Assembly (NCBI GenBank): GCA_934561725.1
Contig: CAKTGW010000046.1
Location: 1-7,576 of the forward strand
DNA length: 7,576 nucleotides
DNA from: an uncultured Oscillospiraceae bacterium
GTDB lineage: Bacteria; Bacillota; Clostridia; Oscillospirales; Oscillospiraceae
Direction of reading: 5' to 3'
In this document: piece after piece, positions 1 through 6,364 of the stretch
Numbering within the stretch: position 1 is the first letter of the stretch
How the letters are laid out: the number at the start of each line of letters is the position of its first letter
Notes under the pieces: generated by a model
Told to the model about the DNA's origin: nothing
The model's database searches: none
The model's input: the letters and a program-made list of their open reading frames with translations, nothing else
Translations under genes and position numbers: made by a program

Positions 1-603
1 GGGCTGGTGTTCCAGTATCCGGAGTACCAGCTGTTTGAAGAGACAGTCTGGCGGGACATTGCTTTTGGCCCCGGAAACATGGGGCTGGACGAGGCGGAGA
101 TCGACCGCCGGGTCCGGCGTTCCGCGGAATTTGTCGGACTGGATGAGAGCCTGTTTCAGGCATCGCCTTTGGAGCTGTCCGGCGGACAAAAGCGCCGGGT
201 GGCCATTGCCGGCGTGATCGCCATGGAGCCTGAGGTGCTCATCCTGGATGAGCCCACGGCCGGGTTGGATCCTGCCGGCCGGGAAAATATCCTGAAGAAT
301 ATCATCCGGTACCGGGATGCCACCGGTGCGTCCATACTGCTGGTGAGCCACAGCATGGACGATGTGGCCCGGTTTGCCGACCGTCTGGCTGTGTTTAACG
401 GCAGCCGTATTGCCATGCTGGATACGCCGCGGGAGATCTTTTCCCACGATGAAGAGCTGGAATCCATGGGGCTTTCCATTCCCGCTGCGGCCAAAATTGC
501 CCGTGCACTGCGTGCACGCGGCATAGATCTGCCGCGGGGCCTCTTCACGCTGGAGCAGCTTCAGGCGGCGATCCTGGCGCAGAAGGAGGCCGGAGTATGC
601 TGA
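1..603 (+). CDS. ecfA2: Energy-coupling factor transporter ATP-binding protein EcfA2 (5' partial)
   Basis: ABC-type ATPase of an ECF (energy-coupling factor) importer. With EcfA1 it forms the ATPase pair that, through EcfT, drives exchangeable substrate-binding S components for vitamins and trace nutrients at the inner face of the membrane. The frame is open from base 1, so the start and Walker A lie upstream; 200 codons are present, and roughly 85-90 N-terminal residues are missing compared with the family's usual length. Visible motifs in order are the Q-loop (VFQYPEYQLFEET, near bases 7-48), the ABC signature LSGGQ (175-189), Walker B LILDEP (238-255), the D-loop AGLDP just after, and the H-switch histidine at 349-351 in VSHSMDD. 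EcfA2 rather than EcfA1 is chosen from the Q-loop wording and its place directly before ecfT. The stop overlaps the ecfT start by 7 bases. EcfA1 should be immediately upstream, outside the window. Confidence 0.95.
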   Translation, partial: GLVFQYPEYQLFEETVWRDIAFGPGNMGLDEAEIDRRVRRSAEFVGLDESLFQASPLELSGGQKRRVAIAGVIAMEPEVLILDEPTAGLDPAGRENILKNIIRYRDATGASILLVSHSMDDVARFADRLAVFNGSRIAMLDTPREIFSHDEELESMGLSIPAAAKIARALRARGIDLPRGLFTLEQLQAAILAQKEAGVC

Positions 604-1409
604 AGGATATCACACTGGGTCAGTATTTTCCGGGAAAGACCATTGCACACCGGCTGGATCCCCGGACAAAGCTGATTTTGACCTTTATTTATATTATTGC
701 CCTGTTTTTGGTGAATTCCTTTACAGCCTACGCTGTTATGACGGCTGTACTGCTGGTCTGCATGCACATTTCCCATGTCAAGGCCAAGGCAATGGTCCGC
801 GGACTGCGTCCTCTGGTTTTTGTGATCACACTCACGGCGTTTATCAATGCGTTTTTCACGGCCGGCGAGGATGTGATCTTTGAGCTGGGCGTCCTGCATC
901 TTACCTGGGACGGCCTGCGCCGGGCGGCTTTCATGCTGCTGCGTATTGTCCTGCTGGTCTGCGGTACCTTCCTGCTCACCTATACCACATCGCCGCTGGC
1001 AATCACCGACGGCATGGAGAAGCTGATGTCTCCGCTGAAAAAAGTTCGGGTGCCGGTACATGATATCTCCATGATCATGAGCATTGCTCTGCGGTTTATT
1101 CCTACGCTGATCAACGAGACGGATAAGATCATGTCGGCTCAGAAGGCCCGGGGCGCGTCTTTCGATACGGGCGGACTGGTTCAGCGGGCAAAGGCGCTGC
1201 TGCCTTTGCTGGTTCCTTTGTTTGTCAGTGCCTTTAAGCGGGCGGACGAACTGGCTACGGCTATGGAATGCCGCTGCTATAACGGCGGCGTGGGCCGTAC
1301 CCGTATGAAGCAGCTGTCCATGGCCAACCGGGACTATATTGCCATGGCTCTGGGCGGCGTGATCCTGCTGCTGATGCTGGTCATGCGCCGGATGGGGGTA
1401 TTTGTATGA
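597..1409 (+). CDS. ecfT: Energy-coupling factor transporter transmembrane protein EcfT
   Basis: Membrane scaffold of the ECF importer. It passes ATP-driven movement of EcfA1/EcfA2 to the S component. The 270-residue length is normal. Hydrophobic segments lie at about residues 26-58 (probably two helices), 68-88, 110-130 and 245-263. The cytoplasmic coupling part between them carries the two arginine motifs that dock into the ATPases: AQKARG (181-186) and MECRCYNGG (223-231). The second usually reads like EARGY or EARCY, and here a cysteine precedes the arginine. The N-terminal HRLDPRTKL (18-26) is also typical. The ATG at 597 is preceded by a strong AAGGAGG (583-589, 7-base spacing) lying inside ecfA2, so translation is probably coupled. 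The gene ends in an ATGA overlap with truA. The ecfA-ecfT-truA order is classical for Bacillota. Confidence 0.96.
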   Translation: MLKDITLGQYFPGKTIAHRLDPRTKLILTFIYIIALFLVNSFTAYAVMTAVLLVCMHISHVKAKAMVRGLRPLVFVITLTAFINAFFTAGEDVIFELGVLHLTWDGLRRAAFMLLRIVLLVCGTFLLTYTTSPLAITDGMEKLMSPLKKVRVPVHDISMIMSIALRFIPTLINETDKIMSAQKARGASFDTGGLVQRAKALLPLLVPLFVSAFKRADELATAMECRCYNGGVGRTRMKQLSMANRDYIAMALGGVILLLMLVMRRMGVFV

Positions 1410-2170
1410 TGCGCAATATTGCCCTGCGCCTAAGCTATGACGGTACGGCCTATCATGGCTGGCAGGTGCAGAAGACGGAGATCACCGTTGCGGAAACGGT
1501 GGAAAAGGCCCTCAGCGCAGTCTGCGGACACAAGGTAAAGGTAACGGGCTGCGGACGCACGGATGCAGGGGTGCATGCCCTGCGCTATTGCGCGAATTTC
1601 CATACGGACAGCCGTATTCCCATTGACCGTATTCCGTTAGCCGTGAATACACGGCTGCCCATGGACATTGCCGTGCATGACGCAGTGGAAGTGGGGGAGG
1701 ACTTTAATGCCATAGGCTCCTGCATACAAAAGGAGTATGTTTACCGTATTCACAACAGCCGAATCCGGGATCCGTTCTGGCAGAACCGCGTATGCTTCTA
1801 CCCCTCGCCGCTGGATTTTGAGCGGCTGTCAGAGGCCGGACGGGCTTTTGAGGGAACGCATGATTTTGCGGCTGTACGCAGTCTGGGCACAGAGACCCGA
1901 ACGACTGTGCGCACCGTTTACTGGTGCCGCGCACGACAGCAGGGAGAGCTGATCGAGATCGCGGCCTGCGCCAACGGCTTTCTCTATAACATGGTCCGGG
2001 CAATTGTGGGCACCATGGTGTATGCGGCGCACGGCAAGCTGGAGCCGGGAGAGATCCCGGCCTTGCTGGAAAAGGGCGACCGCCGTCTGACAGGACCGAC
2101 CATGCCGCCGCAGGGACTGTACATGTCCCGAGTGTGGTATGATGGACCTGCCGGAAAAATGATGCTGTAG
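1406..2170 (+). CDS. truA: tRNA pseudouridine(38-40) synthase TruA
   Basis: Cytosolic enzyme that isomerises uridine to pseudouridine at positions 38, 39 and 40 in the anticodon stem-loop of many tRNAs, which helps keep the reading frame. The 254-residue length fits the family. The N-terminal LSYDGTAYHGWQ (9-20) and the catalytic motif GRTDAGVHA (50-58) are intact, with Asp53 as the nucleophile (equivalent to E. coli Asp60). The conserved tyrosines are in KEYVYRI (109-115), and the C-terminal FLYNMVRAIVGTM block is present. Two adjacent ATGs (1406 and 1409) could start it. The first overlaps the ecfT stop as ATGA and has a G-rich ribosome binding site (GGGGG, 1394-1398) 7 bases upstream. Co-transcription with ecfT is very likely. 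I see no terminator in the 70 bases that follow, so readthrough into the next gene is possible. Confidence 0.97.
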   Translation: MMRNIALRLSYDGTAYHGWQVQKTEITVAETVEKALSAVCGHKVKVTGCGRTDAGVHALRYCANFHTDSRIPIDRIPLAVNTRLPMDIAVHDAVEVGEDFNAIGSCIQKEYVYRIHNSRIRDPFWQNRVCFYPSPLDFERLSEAGRAFEGTHDFAAVRSLGTETRTTVRTVYWCRARQQGELIEIAACANGFLYNMVRAIVGTMVYAAHGKLEPGEIPALLEKGDRRLTGPTMPPQGLYMSRVWYDGPAGKMML

Positions 2171-2228
2171 CCGTTTGCGGGAGCTTTCGCGGCGTTTCGT
2201 CGGTTTGCGGGTGTATATTATCTCTTAT

Positions 2229-2232
2229 GGAG
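2229..2232 (+). promoter_or_regulatory. Ribosome binding site (GGAG) that fixes the start of the DUF5711-like gene
   Basis: GGAG lies 8 bases before the ATG at 2241. The frame also opens earlier at a TTG (2175), but that codon has no suitable Shine-Dalgarno sequence at the right distance and would add 22 residues ahead of the signal-anchor. The ATG at 2241 gives a basic N-terminus followed at once by a hydrophobic segment, as expected for an exported protein. Confidence 0.7.
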
Positions 2233-2240
2233 ATGATAAG

Positions 2241-3215
2241 ATGCTCTTGAAAACTGTCGAAAAAAAGCTGCGCGCACCTGCAATGCTGATCCTGGCCTGC
2301 CTGGCCCTGATGGCCGCTGCGGACTGCCTGCGGGCAGATGAGGAATGTTTTGTTCAGCTGCGGCACGATGCGGTACAGACCTTGTCTCTGGATGGAGGCT
2401 TTGCGGCGCTGAGCTTCTCCGGTATTGAGATCTATGATCCGGAGGGTACACTGATTTTTGAGGAACTGAGGCGTCTGGATCCGGAGAAAAGCGCTTCATC
2501 CGGAAATCTGCTGGCGGTCTGCGCCGGAGAAAGTGTTCTGCTGTATGATGGCGGCGGTCTCGTTGGAGAGATACCGGCATCAGGGCGGATCCTTGCGCTG
2601 GATGTTTGCAGCCGTCGGGTGGCCGTTTCACGTCAGGGAAGCGATTATCCCTGCACAGTTACGTTTTATGAGGAGGCAGAGCCGCTTTTCATGCGCTGTC
2701 TGGCCTCCGGCACTTGTACTGAGCTGAAGCTGGCGGAGAGACGGGCATGCCTGCTTGTGAAGGATGCGCTGGTCTTTATGTCCGGGACAGAGGAGATCGC
2801 CAGAGCGGAGGCCACGGCCGGGATGCATTTGTATCCCACAAAAGACGGCGTTTGCGCTTCCGGAAAAGATGCCCTGTACTTTTTTGACTGGACAGGAAAG
2901 TGCACAGGTTCCTATACGGAGCCCTTTGGAGCGGTGCAGTCTTTTAACGGCAGCATCTGCGTCCAGACGGCTGCGGGAGCTGCACTTCTGGAGCCGGACG
3001 GCTCGGTCCGTGCGGCATTTGAGGATGGAAGGATCCTGAGCTTTGGAGCGGGCCTCCGGCCGGTATTGATCATGGGCGAAAACGTCCTGATATTGGACGA
3101 TAATATGCAGACTTTATATACGATCGAGAACAAATATATCCCTTTGAACGTCATAACAGAGAGAGCTGCGGCTACGGTATTTTGGCCACGTGCCGCAGAA
3201 ATGCACAGGAAGTGA
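2241..3215 (+). CDS. Exported/membrane-anchored DUF5711-like protein, probable beta-propeller, function unknown
   Basis: I do not know the function. The 324-residue product starts with a basic stretch (KTVEKKLR, 4-11) and one hydrophobic segment at about 12-30, which reads as a signal-anchor or signal peptide with the rest outside the membrane. The body is a run of short beta-strand-like units, each a hydrophobic strand, a turn and then a 'DG/EG' or 'G..L' element (for example IYDPEGTLIFEE near 64-75, LLYDGGGLVGEI, FFDWTGKCTG, LLEPDGSVRAAF, ILDDNMQTLYTI). This is the pattern of a WD40/PQQ-like propeller and resembles the DUF5711 family, which I recall next to cvpA in Clostridia. About ten cysteines lie in the presumed outer part, many for an exported protein. 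Two of the N-terminal cysteines (20 and 29) do not form a good lipobox. It lies 70 bases after truA and 8 bases before the CvpA-like gene, so it is probably co-expressed with the latter. Family assignment is moderate; existence of the gene is firm. Confidence 0.8.
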   Translation: MLLKTVEKKLRAPAMLILACLALMAAADCLRADEECFVQLRHDAVQTLSLDGGFAALSFSGIEIYDPEGTLIFEELRRLDPEKSASSGNLLAVCAGESVLLYDGGGLVGEIPASGRILALDVCSRRVAVSRQGSDYPCTVTFYEEAEPLFMRCLASGTCTELKLAERRACLLVKDALVFMSGTEEIARAEATAGMHLYPTKDGVCASGKDALYFFDWTGKCTGSYTEPFGAVQSFNGSICVQTAAGAALLEPDGSVRAAFEDGRILSFGAGLRPVLIMGENVLILDDNMQTLYTIENKYIPLNVITERAAATVFWPRAAEMHRK

Positions 3216-3217
3216 GG
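3214..3217 (+). promoter_or_regulatory. Ribosome binding site (GAGG) that fixes the start of the CvpA-like gene
   Basis: GAGG overlaps the stop codon of the preceding gene and sits 6 bases before the ATG at 3224. The frame is open back to an ATG at 3182, but that start would overlap the upstream gene by 34 bases and put a charged 14-residue extension before the first membrane helix. The later ATG is therefore preferred. The position of the site on the upstream stop codon suggests translational coupling. Confidence 0.65.
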
Positions 3218-3223
3218 AAAAAT

Positions 3224-3940
3224 ATGAAAATTCTGCTGGATCTGGCCCTTGTTGCAGTGATCGCCATTTCGGTATGGAACGGATACAAAAAGGGGCTTAT
3301 CATGGGCGTGGGCGGCATACTGGTACTGGTCATCTCCATTCTGGTGGGAAATGCCCTGTCCAATGCCTATTCCCAGGAGGTCATTACGGCAATGCGCCCC
3401 TTTGCAAGCGGATATACGGATAAGCTGCTTACAAAAAGCGTTTATGCTGCTTTGGGCGTGGATGACAGCGAGTATTCCATTGCCGATCTGCTGGAGCAGA
3501 GCCCGGATCTGGGACAGACGGCTTCGGCCGATGCGCTGCACAGTCTGGGCCTGAGCACTGATGCGGCCAAGGATGCTGCGGAGGAGGCGGTGCGCTATGC
3601 CGCGGAAAACGATGCATCTCTGTCCGACAGCCTGACAGAAATTGTGTGCAGCAAGGTAGCCTTTGCGGCGGCATTTCTGCTGTTTTTCCTGCTGTGTGCC
3701 ATTGTGCTCACAGTCCTTGGCAACATAACGAATCTCAGCTTCCGTATTCCCTATCTGGGAAGCGGAAACGAAGTGGGCGGCGCCGTATGCGGCCTGATCG
3801 AGGGCTTTCTCATCTGCCTGGTCATAGCCTGGACGCTGCGCTTTGCGGGGATCATCTTCCCGGATGGAATGCTTGAAGGCACTTGGCTGCTCAAGTTTTT
3901 GATGAATCATAATATGCTCGCAGCATATCTCGGTATTTAA
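3224..3940 (+). CDS. CvpA family membrane protein
   Basis: Integral membrane protein of the CvpA (colicin V production) family. In enterobacteria CvpA was named for its need in colicin V production, and its general role is not settled; envelope homeostasis is the usual suggestion. The 238-residue product has helices at about 3-18 and 23-44, then a roughly 100-residue loop, then helices at about 145-167 and 186-211. Family-like features are the N-terminal LDLALVAVIAISVWNGYKKGL, whose helix-glycine-basic-glycine pattern is typical, and the GSGNEVGGAVCGLIEGFL stretch (179-196) leading into the last helix. The central loop (about 50-140) is longer than in short CvpA proteins and rich in Ala, Asp, Glu and Ser, with a likely helical AADALHSLGL-type region. 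The gene lies 8 bases after the DUF5711-like gene and 29 before the Clp gene. Substrate or partner cannot be told from the sequence. Confidence 0.85.
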   Translation: MKILLDLALVAVIAISVWNGYKKGLIMGVGGILVLVISILVGNALSNAYSQEVITAMRPFASGYTDKLLTKSVYAALGVDDSEYSIADLLEQSPDLGQTASADALHSLGLSTDAAKDAAEEAVRYAAENDASLSDSLTEIVCSKVAFAAAFLLFFLLCAIVLTVLGNITNLSFRIPYLGSGNEVGGAVCGLIEGFLICLVIAWTLRFAGIIFPDGMLEGTWLLKFLMNHNMLAAYLGI

Positions 3941-3969
3941 CGGCATATTCGCCAGAACAGGAGTTTACT

Positions 3970-6288
3970 ATGCAACCCAGAATCTGTTCACGCTGCAAGA
4001 AAAATATTGCAGTTATTTTCATGACAAGAATACAGGATGGAAAAAATATCACGGAAGGGCTCTGCCTGAACTGTGCCCGTGAGCTGAAGATCAAGCCGGT
4101 GGAGGATCTGGTTCAGAATTTGGGCCTGTCCGATGAGGAGCTGGAAAATCTCTCCGGTGGGATGAGCGAAGCGCTGGAAGCACTGGGCGGTGTGCCTGTG
4201 ATCCCGGAGGAGGATGCAGATAATTCCAATGACGATGGAAAAACAGCGACCTTCCCCTTCCTCAGCCGTCTGATGGGCAATATGGATGCCCCGGAAAAGA
4301 CAGAGGAAAATAATAATCAGCATGAAGGTACAGTTCCGCCTCCGCCGCGGCGCGAGGGCAAGGAGCCGGCCAAGGGCAAACGCAAGGCGCTGGAAAACTA
4401 TTGTATCAGCCTGTCGCAGCGCGCCCGCGAGGGTAAGCTGGACCGTATGATCGGCCGGGACGAAGAGCTGGAGCGGGTGATCCAGATCCTGAACCGCCGG
4501 CAGAAAAATAATCCCTGCCTGATCGGTGAACCCGGTGTGGGCAAAACAGCCATTGCTGAAGGGCTGGCGCAGCGGATCGCTGAAGGAAAGGTGCCCTATA
4601 AGCTCCGGGACAAAGAGGTCTATTTGCTGGATCTGACTGCTTTGGTGGCCGGAACGCAGTTCCGCGGCCAGTTTGAGAGCCGCATGAAGGCCTTGATCGA
4701 GGATATCCGCAAGCAGGGCAATGTTATCCTTGTGATCGACGAGGTGCACAATATCGTAGGCGCCGGAGATGCTGAGGGCAGCATGAATGCGGCCAACATT
4801 CTGAAGCCTGCATTGAGCCGCGGCGAGATCCAGGTCATCGGTGCCACGACCTTTGCAGAATACCGCAAGCACATTGAAAAGGACGCGGCTCTGGAGCGGC
4901 GGTTCCAGCCGGTAACAGTGGCGGAGCCCTCACTGGAGGATGCTGCCAAAATCCTTCAGGGTATTGCCCATTACTATGAGGATTTCCATGGTGTGACGAT
5001 CTCGCCGGAAATGTGCCGCCTGGCGGTGACCCTGTCCGAACGCTATATTACAGACCGCTTCCTTCCCGATAAGGCGATCGACCTGATCGATGAGGCCTGT
5101 TCGGATGTGAATCTGAAAAACCGTGAGCTTGAACGCCTGAGCGAGGTACTCAAGGAACGGGCGGACCTGGACAAGGAGCGCGAGCTTCTGCTGGCGGATA
5201 CAGAGGAGCAGCACTTTGAGCGCCTGGCAGAGATCCGCAGCCGGGATATGCAGCTGGCGGATGAGCAGAGCCGTCTGGAGTCTGTCGGCCGTCCGAGCCT
5301 CGGCCCGGATAATCTGGCCAGAGTGATCGAGCTGTGGACCAAGATCCCCGCCAGCAGCATTCGCACAGATGAATTCAAACGGCTGTCCGAGCTGGACGGA
5401 CGCCTGAAGCAGCATATTGTGGGACAGGACGAGGCCGTGCAGGCAGTCTGCTCCGCAATCAAGCGCAGCCGGATCGGGCTGGGCGCGAAGCGCAAGCCGG
5501 TCAGCTTTATTTTTGTGGGCAGCACGGGCGTAGGCAAGACCGAGCTGGTCAAGCGCCTTGCGGCAGATCTGTTCAACGCACCGGAATCCCTGATTCGTCT
5601 GGATATGTCCGAATTCATGGAAAAGCACTCGGTCTCCCGGATCATTGGTTCGCCTCCGGGGTATGTGGGCTATGATGAAGCCGGCCAGCTGACAGAGAAG
5701 ATCCGCCGCCGGCCTTACAGTGTGGTTCTGTTTGATGAGATCGAAAAGGCGCACCCGGATGTGCTCAATGTATTGCTGCAGATTTTGGATGATGGCCGTA
5801 TTACCGATGCACAGGGCCGCACAGTCAATTTTGAAAACGCAGTGGTCATTATGACGACGAATGCGGGAAGTGAGCGCAGCTCCGGCGCCATCGGCTTTGG
5901 AGCAAGTCAAAACGAGCGGGACAAGGACCGTGCCATGAAGGCACTGCGGGAATTTCTCCGTCCCGAGTTCATCAATCGCGTGGACGAGGTGATCTGCTTC
6001 AACCGGCTGACCGAAGAAAACTTCCGGGCTATTGCCGGGCTGATGCTGGGTGAGCTCCGGGATGCCATGGCCGCGAAGGGCATGACGCTTACATGGGATG
6101 AGACCATCGTGGATTATCTCACGGAAAAGAGCTATTCCGCACAGTATGGCGCGCGGAATCTGCGCCGCTGCATCCAGAAGGAGCTGGAGGATCCCATCGC
6201 TGCCGAGCTGGTGGATCACCGTCATGGACTGGCGGGTTCTGTTCATCTGACAATGGCGGACGGAAAGCCCTGTGTTGCAGCACAGTGA
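3970..6288 (+). CDS. clpE: ClpE-type AAA+ unfoldase, ATP-dependent Clp protease ATP-binding subunit with N-terminal zinc finger
   Basis: Class I Hsp100 unfoldase that would form a hexamer, thread damaged or tagged proteins and feed them to ClpP in the cytosol. Of 772 residues, the first 40 hold a C4 zinc finger (Cys6, Cys9, Cys32, Cys35) like that of ClpE and McsA; the double Clp_N repeat of ClpA/B/C is absent. A charged linker with PPPP (about 75-140) follows. AAA1 has Walker A GEPGVGKT (186-193), pore loop GTQFRGQF (228-235), Walker B with Asp257/Glu258, and Arg310/Arg311. A short charged helical M-type insert spans about 380-440. AAA2 has Walker A GSTGVGKT (517-524), pore loop [10 protein letters not shown] (560-569), Walker B Asp589/Glu590, the ClpP-docking tripeptide IGF (641-643), arginine finger Arg670 and sensor-2 Arg729. 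All catalytic residues are intact. AGGAG (3959-3963) sits 6 bases before the ATG. No CtsR or CIRCE operator is seen upstream. The ClpE name rests on architecture; a generic ClpC-like label is the alternative. Confidence 0.93.
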   Translation: MQPRICSRCKKNIAVIFMTRIQDGKNITEGLCLNCARELKIKPVEDLVQNLGLSDEELENLSGGMSEALEALGGVPVIPEEDADNSNDDGKTATFPFLSRLMGNMDAPEKTEENNNQHEGTVPPPPRREGKEPAKGKRKALENYCISLSQRAREGKLDRMIGRDEELERVIQILNRRQKNNPCLIGEPGVGKTAIAEGLAQRIAEGKVPYKLRDKEVYLLDLTALVAGTQFRGQFESRMKALIEDIRKQGNVILVIDEVHNIVGAGDAEGSMNAANILKPALSRGEIQVIGATTFAEYRKHIEKDAALERRFQPVTVAEPSLEDAAKILQGIAHYYEDFHGVTISPEMCRLAVTLSERYITDRFLPDKAIDLIDEACSDVNLKNRELERLSEVLKERADLDKERELLLADTEEQHFERLAEIRSRDMQLADEQSRLESVGRPSLGPDNLARVIELWTKIPASSIRTDEFKRLSELDGRLKQHIVGQDEAVQAVCSAIKRSRIGLGAKRKPVSFIFVGSTGVGKTELVKRLAADLFNAPESLIRLDMSEFMEKHSVSRIIGSPPGYVGYDEAGQLTEKIRRRPYSVVLFDEIEKAHPDVLNVLLQILDDGRITDAQGRTVNFENAVVIMTTNAGSERSSGAIGFGASQNERDKDRAMKALREFLRPEFINRVDEVICFNRLTEENFRAIAGLMLGELRDAMAAKGMTLTWDETIVDYLTEKSYSAQYGARNLRRCIQKELEDPIAAELVDHRHGLAGSVHLTMADGKPCVAAQ

Positions 6289-6309
6289 GCGCCGTTTATA
6301 TGAATAAGC

Positions 6310-6335
6310 AAAGGCTCCCCATAAGGGGAGCCTTT
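6310..6335 (+). terminator. Hairpin after the Clp gene: weak terminator or attenuator
   Basis: A perfect 11-bp stem (AAAGGCTCCCC, 6310-6320, pairing with 6325-6335) closes a 4-base ATAA loop, 21 bases after the Clp stop codon. The right arm ends in TTT, then CAAATTG, so the U-tract is short and broken. It may end transcription only partly. The hairpin also lies 13 bases before the ribosome binding site of the next gene, so leaky termination would let the permease be made from the upstream transcript. Confidence 0.7.
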
Positions 6336-6348
6336 CAAATTGCAGTTC

Positions 6349-6353
6349 GGGAG
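6349..6353 (+). promoter_or_regulatory. Ribosome binding site (GGGAG) of the permease gene, start ambiguous
   Basis: GGGAG is 5 bases before a TTG (6359) and 11 bases before an in-frame ATG (6365). Neither spacing is ideal. I annotate the ATG because it is the commoner start codon; the TTG would add only two residues (Met-Lys), so the product is practically the same. Confidence 0.5.
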
Positions 6354-6364
6354 CAGACTTGAAG

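Noticed and set aside
2175..2240. N-terminal extension of the DUF5711-like protein from a TTG start
   Set aside because: There is no ribosome binding site at proper spacing, and it would place 22 extra residues before the signal-anchor. The ATG at 2241 has GGAG 8 bases upstream.
2289..2330. Lipobox in the DUF5711-like protein (Cys20 or Cys29)
   Set aside because: Cys20 lies in the middle of the hydrophobic segment with Leu at -2, and Cys29 has Asp at -1. Neither fits a lipoprotein signal well.
3182..3223. Earlier ATG for the CvpA-like protein
   Set aside because: It overlaps the upstream gene by 34 bases and adds a charged extension not expected before the first helix. The ATG at 3224 has GAGG 6 bases upstream.
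2912..3946. A 344-codon open frame on the minus strand across the CvpA-like gene and part of the DUF5711-like gene
   Set aside because: It covers two convincing plus-strand genes with good ribosome binding sites, and its product shows no membrane helices or known motif.
5107..5290. UVR (UvrB/UvrC-type) motif in the middle insert of the Clp protein
   Set aside because: The stretch is charged and helical, as in M-type inserts, but I could not match the conserved UVR pattern with confidence.
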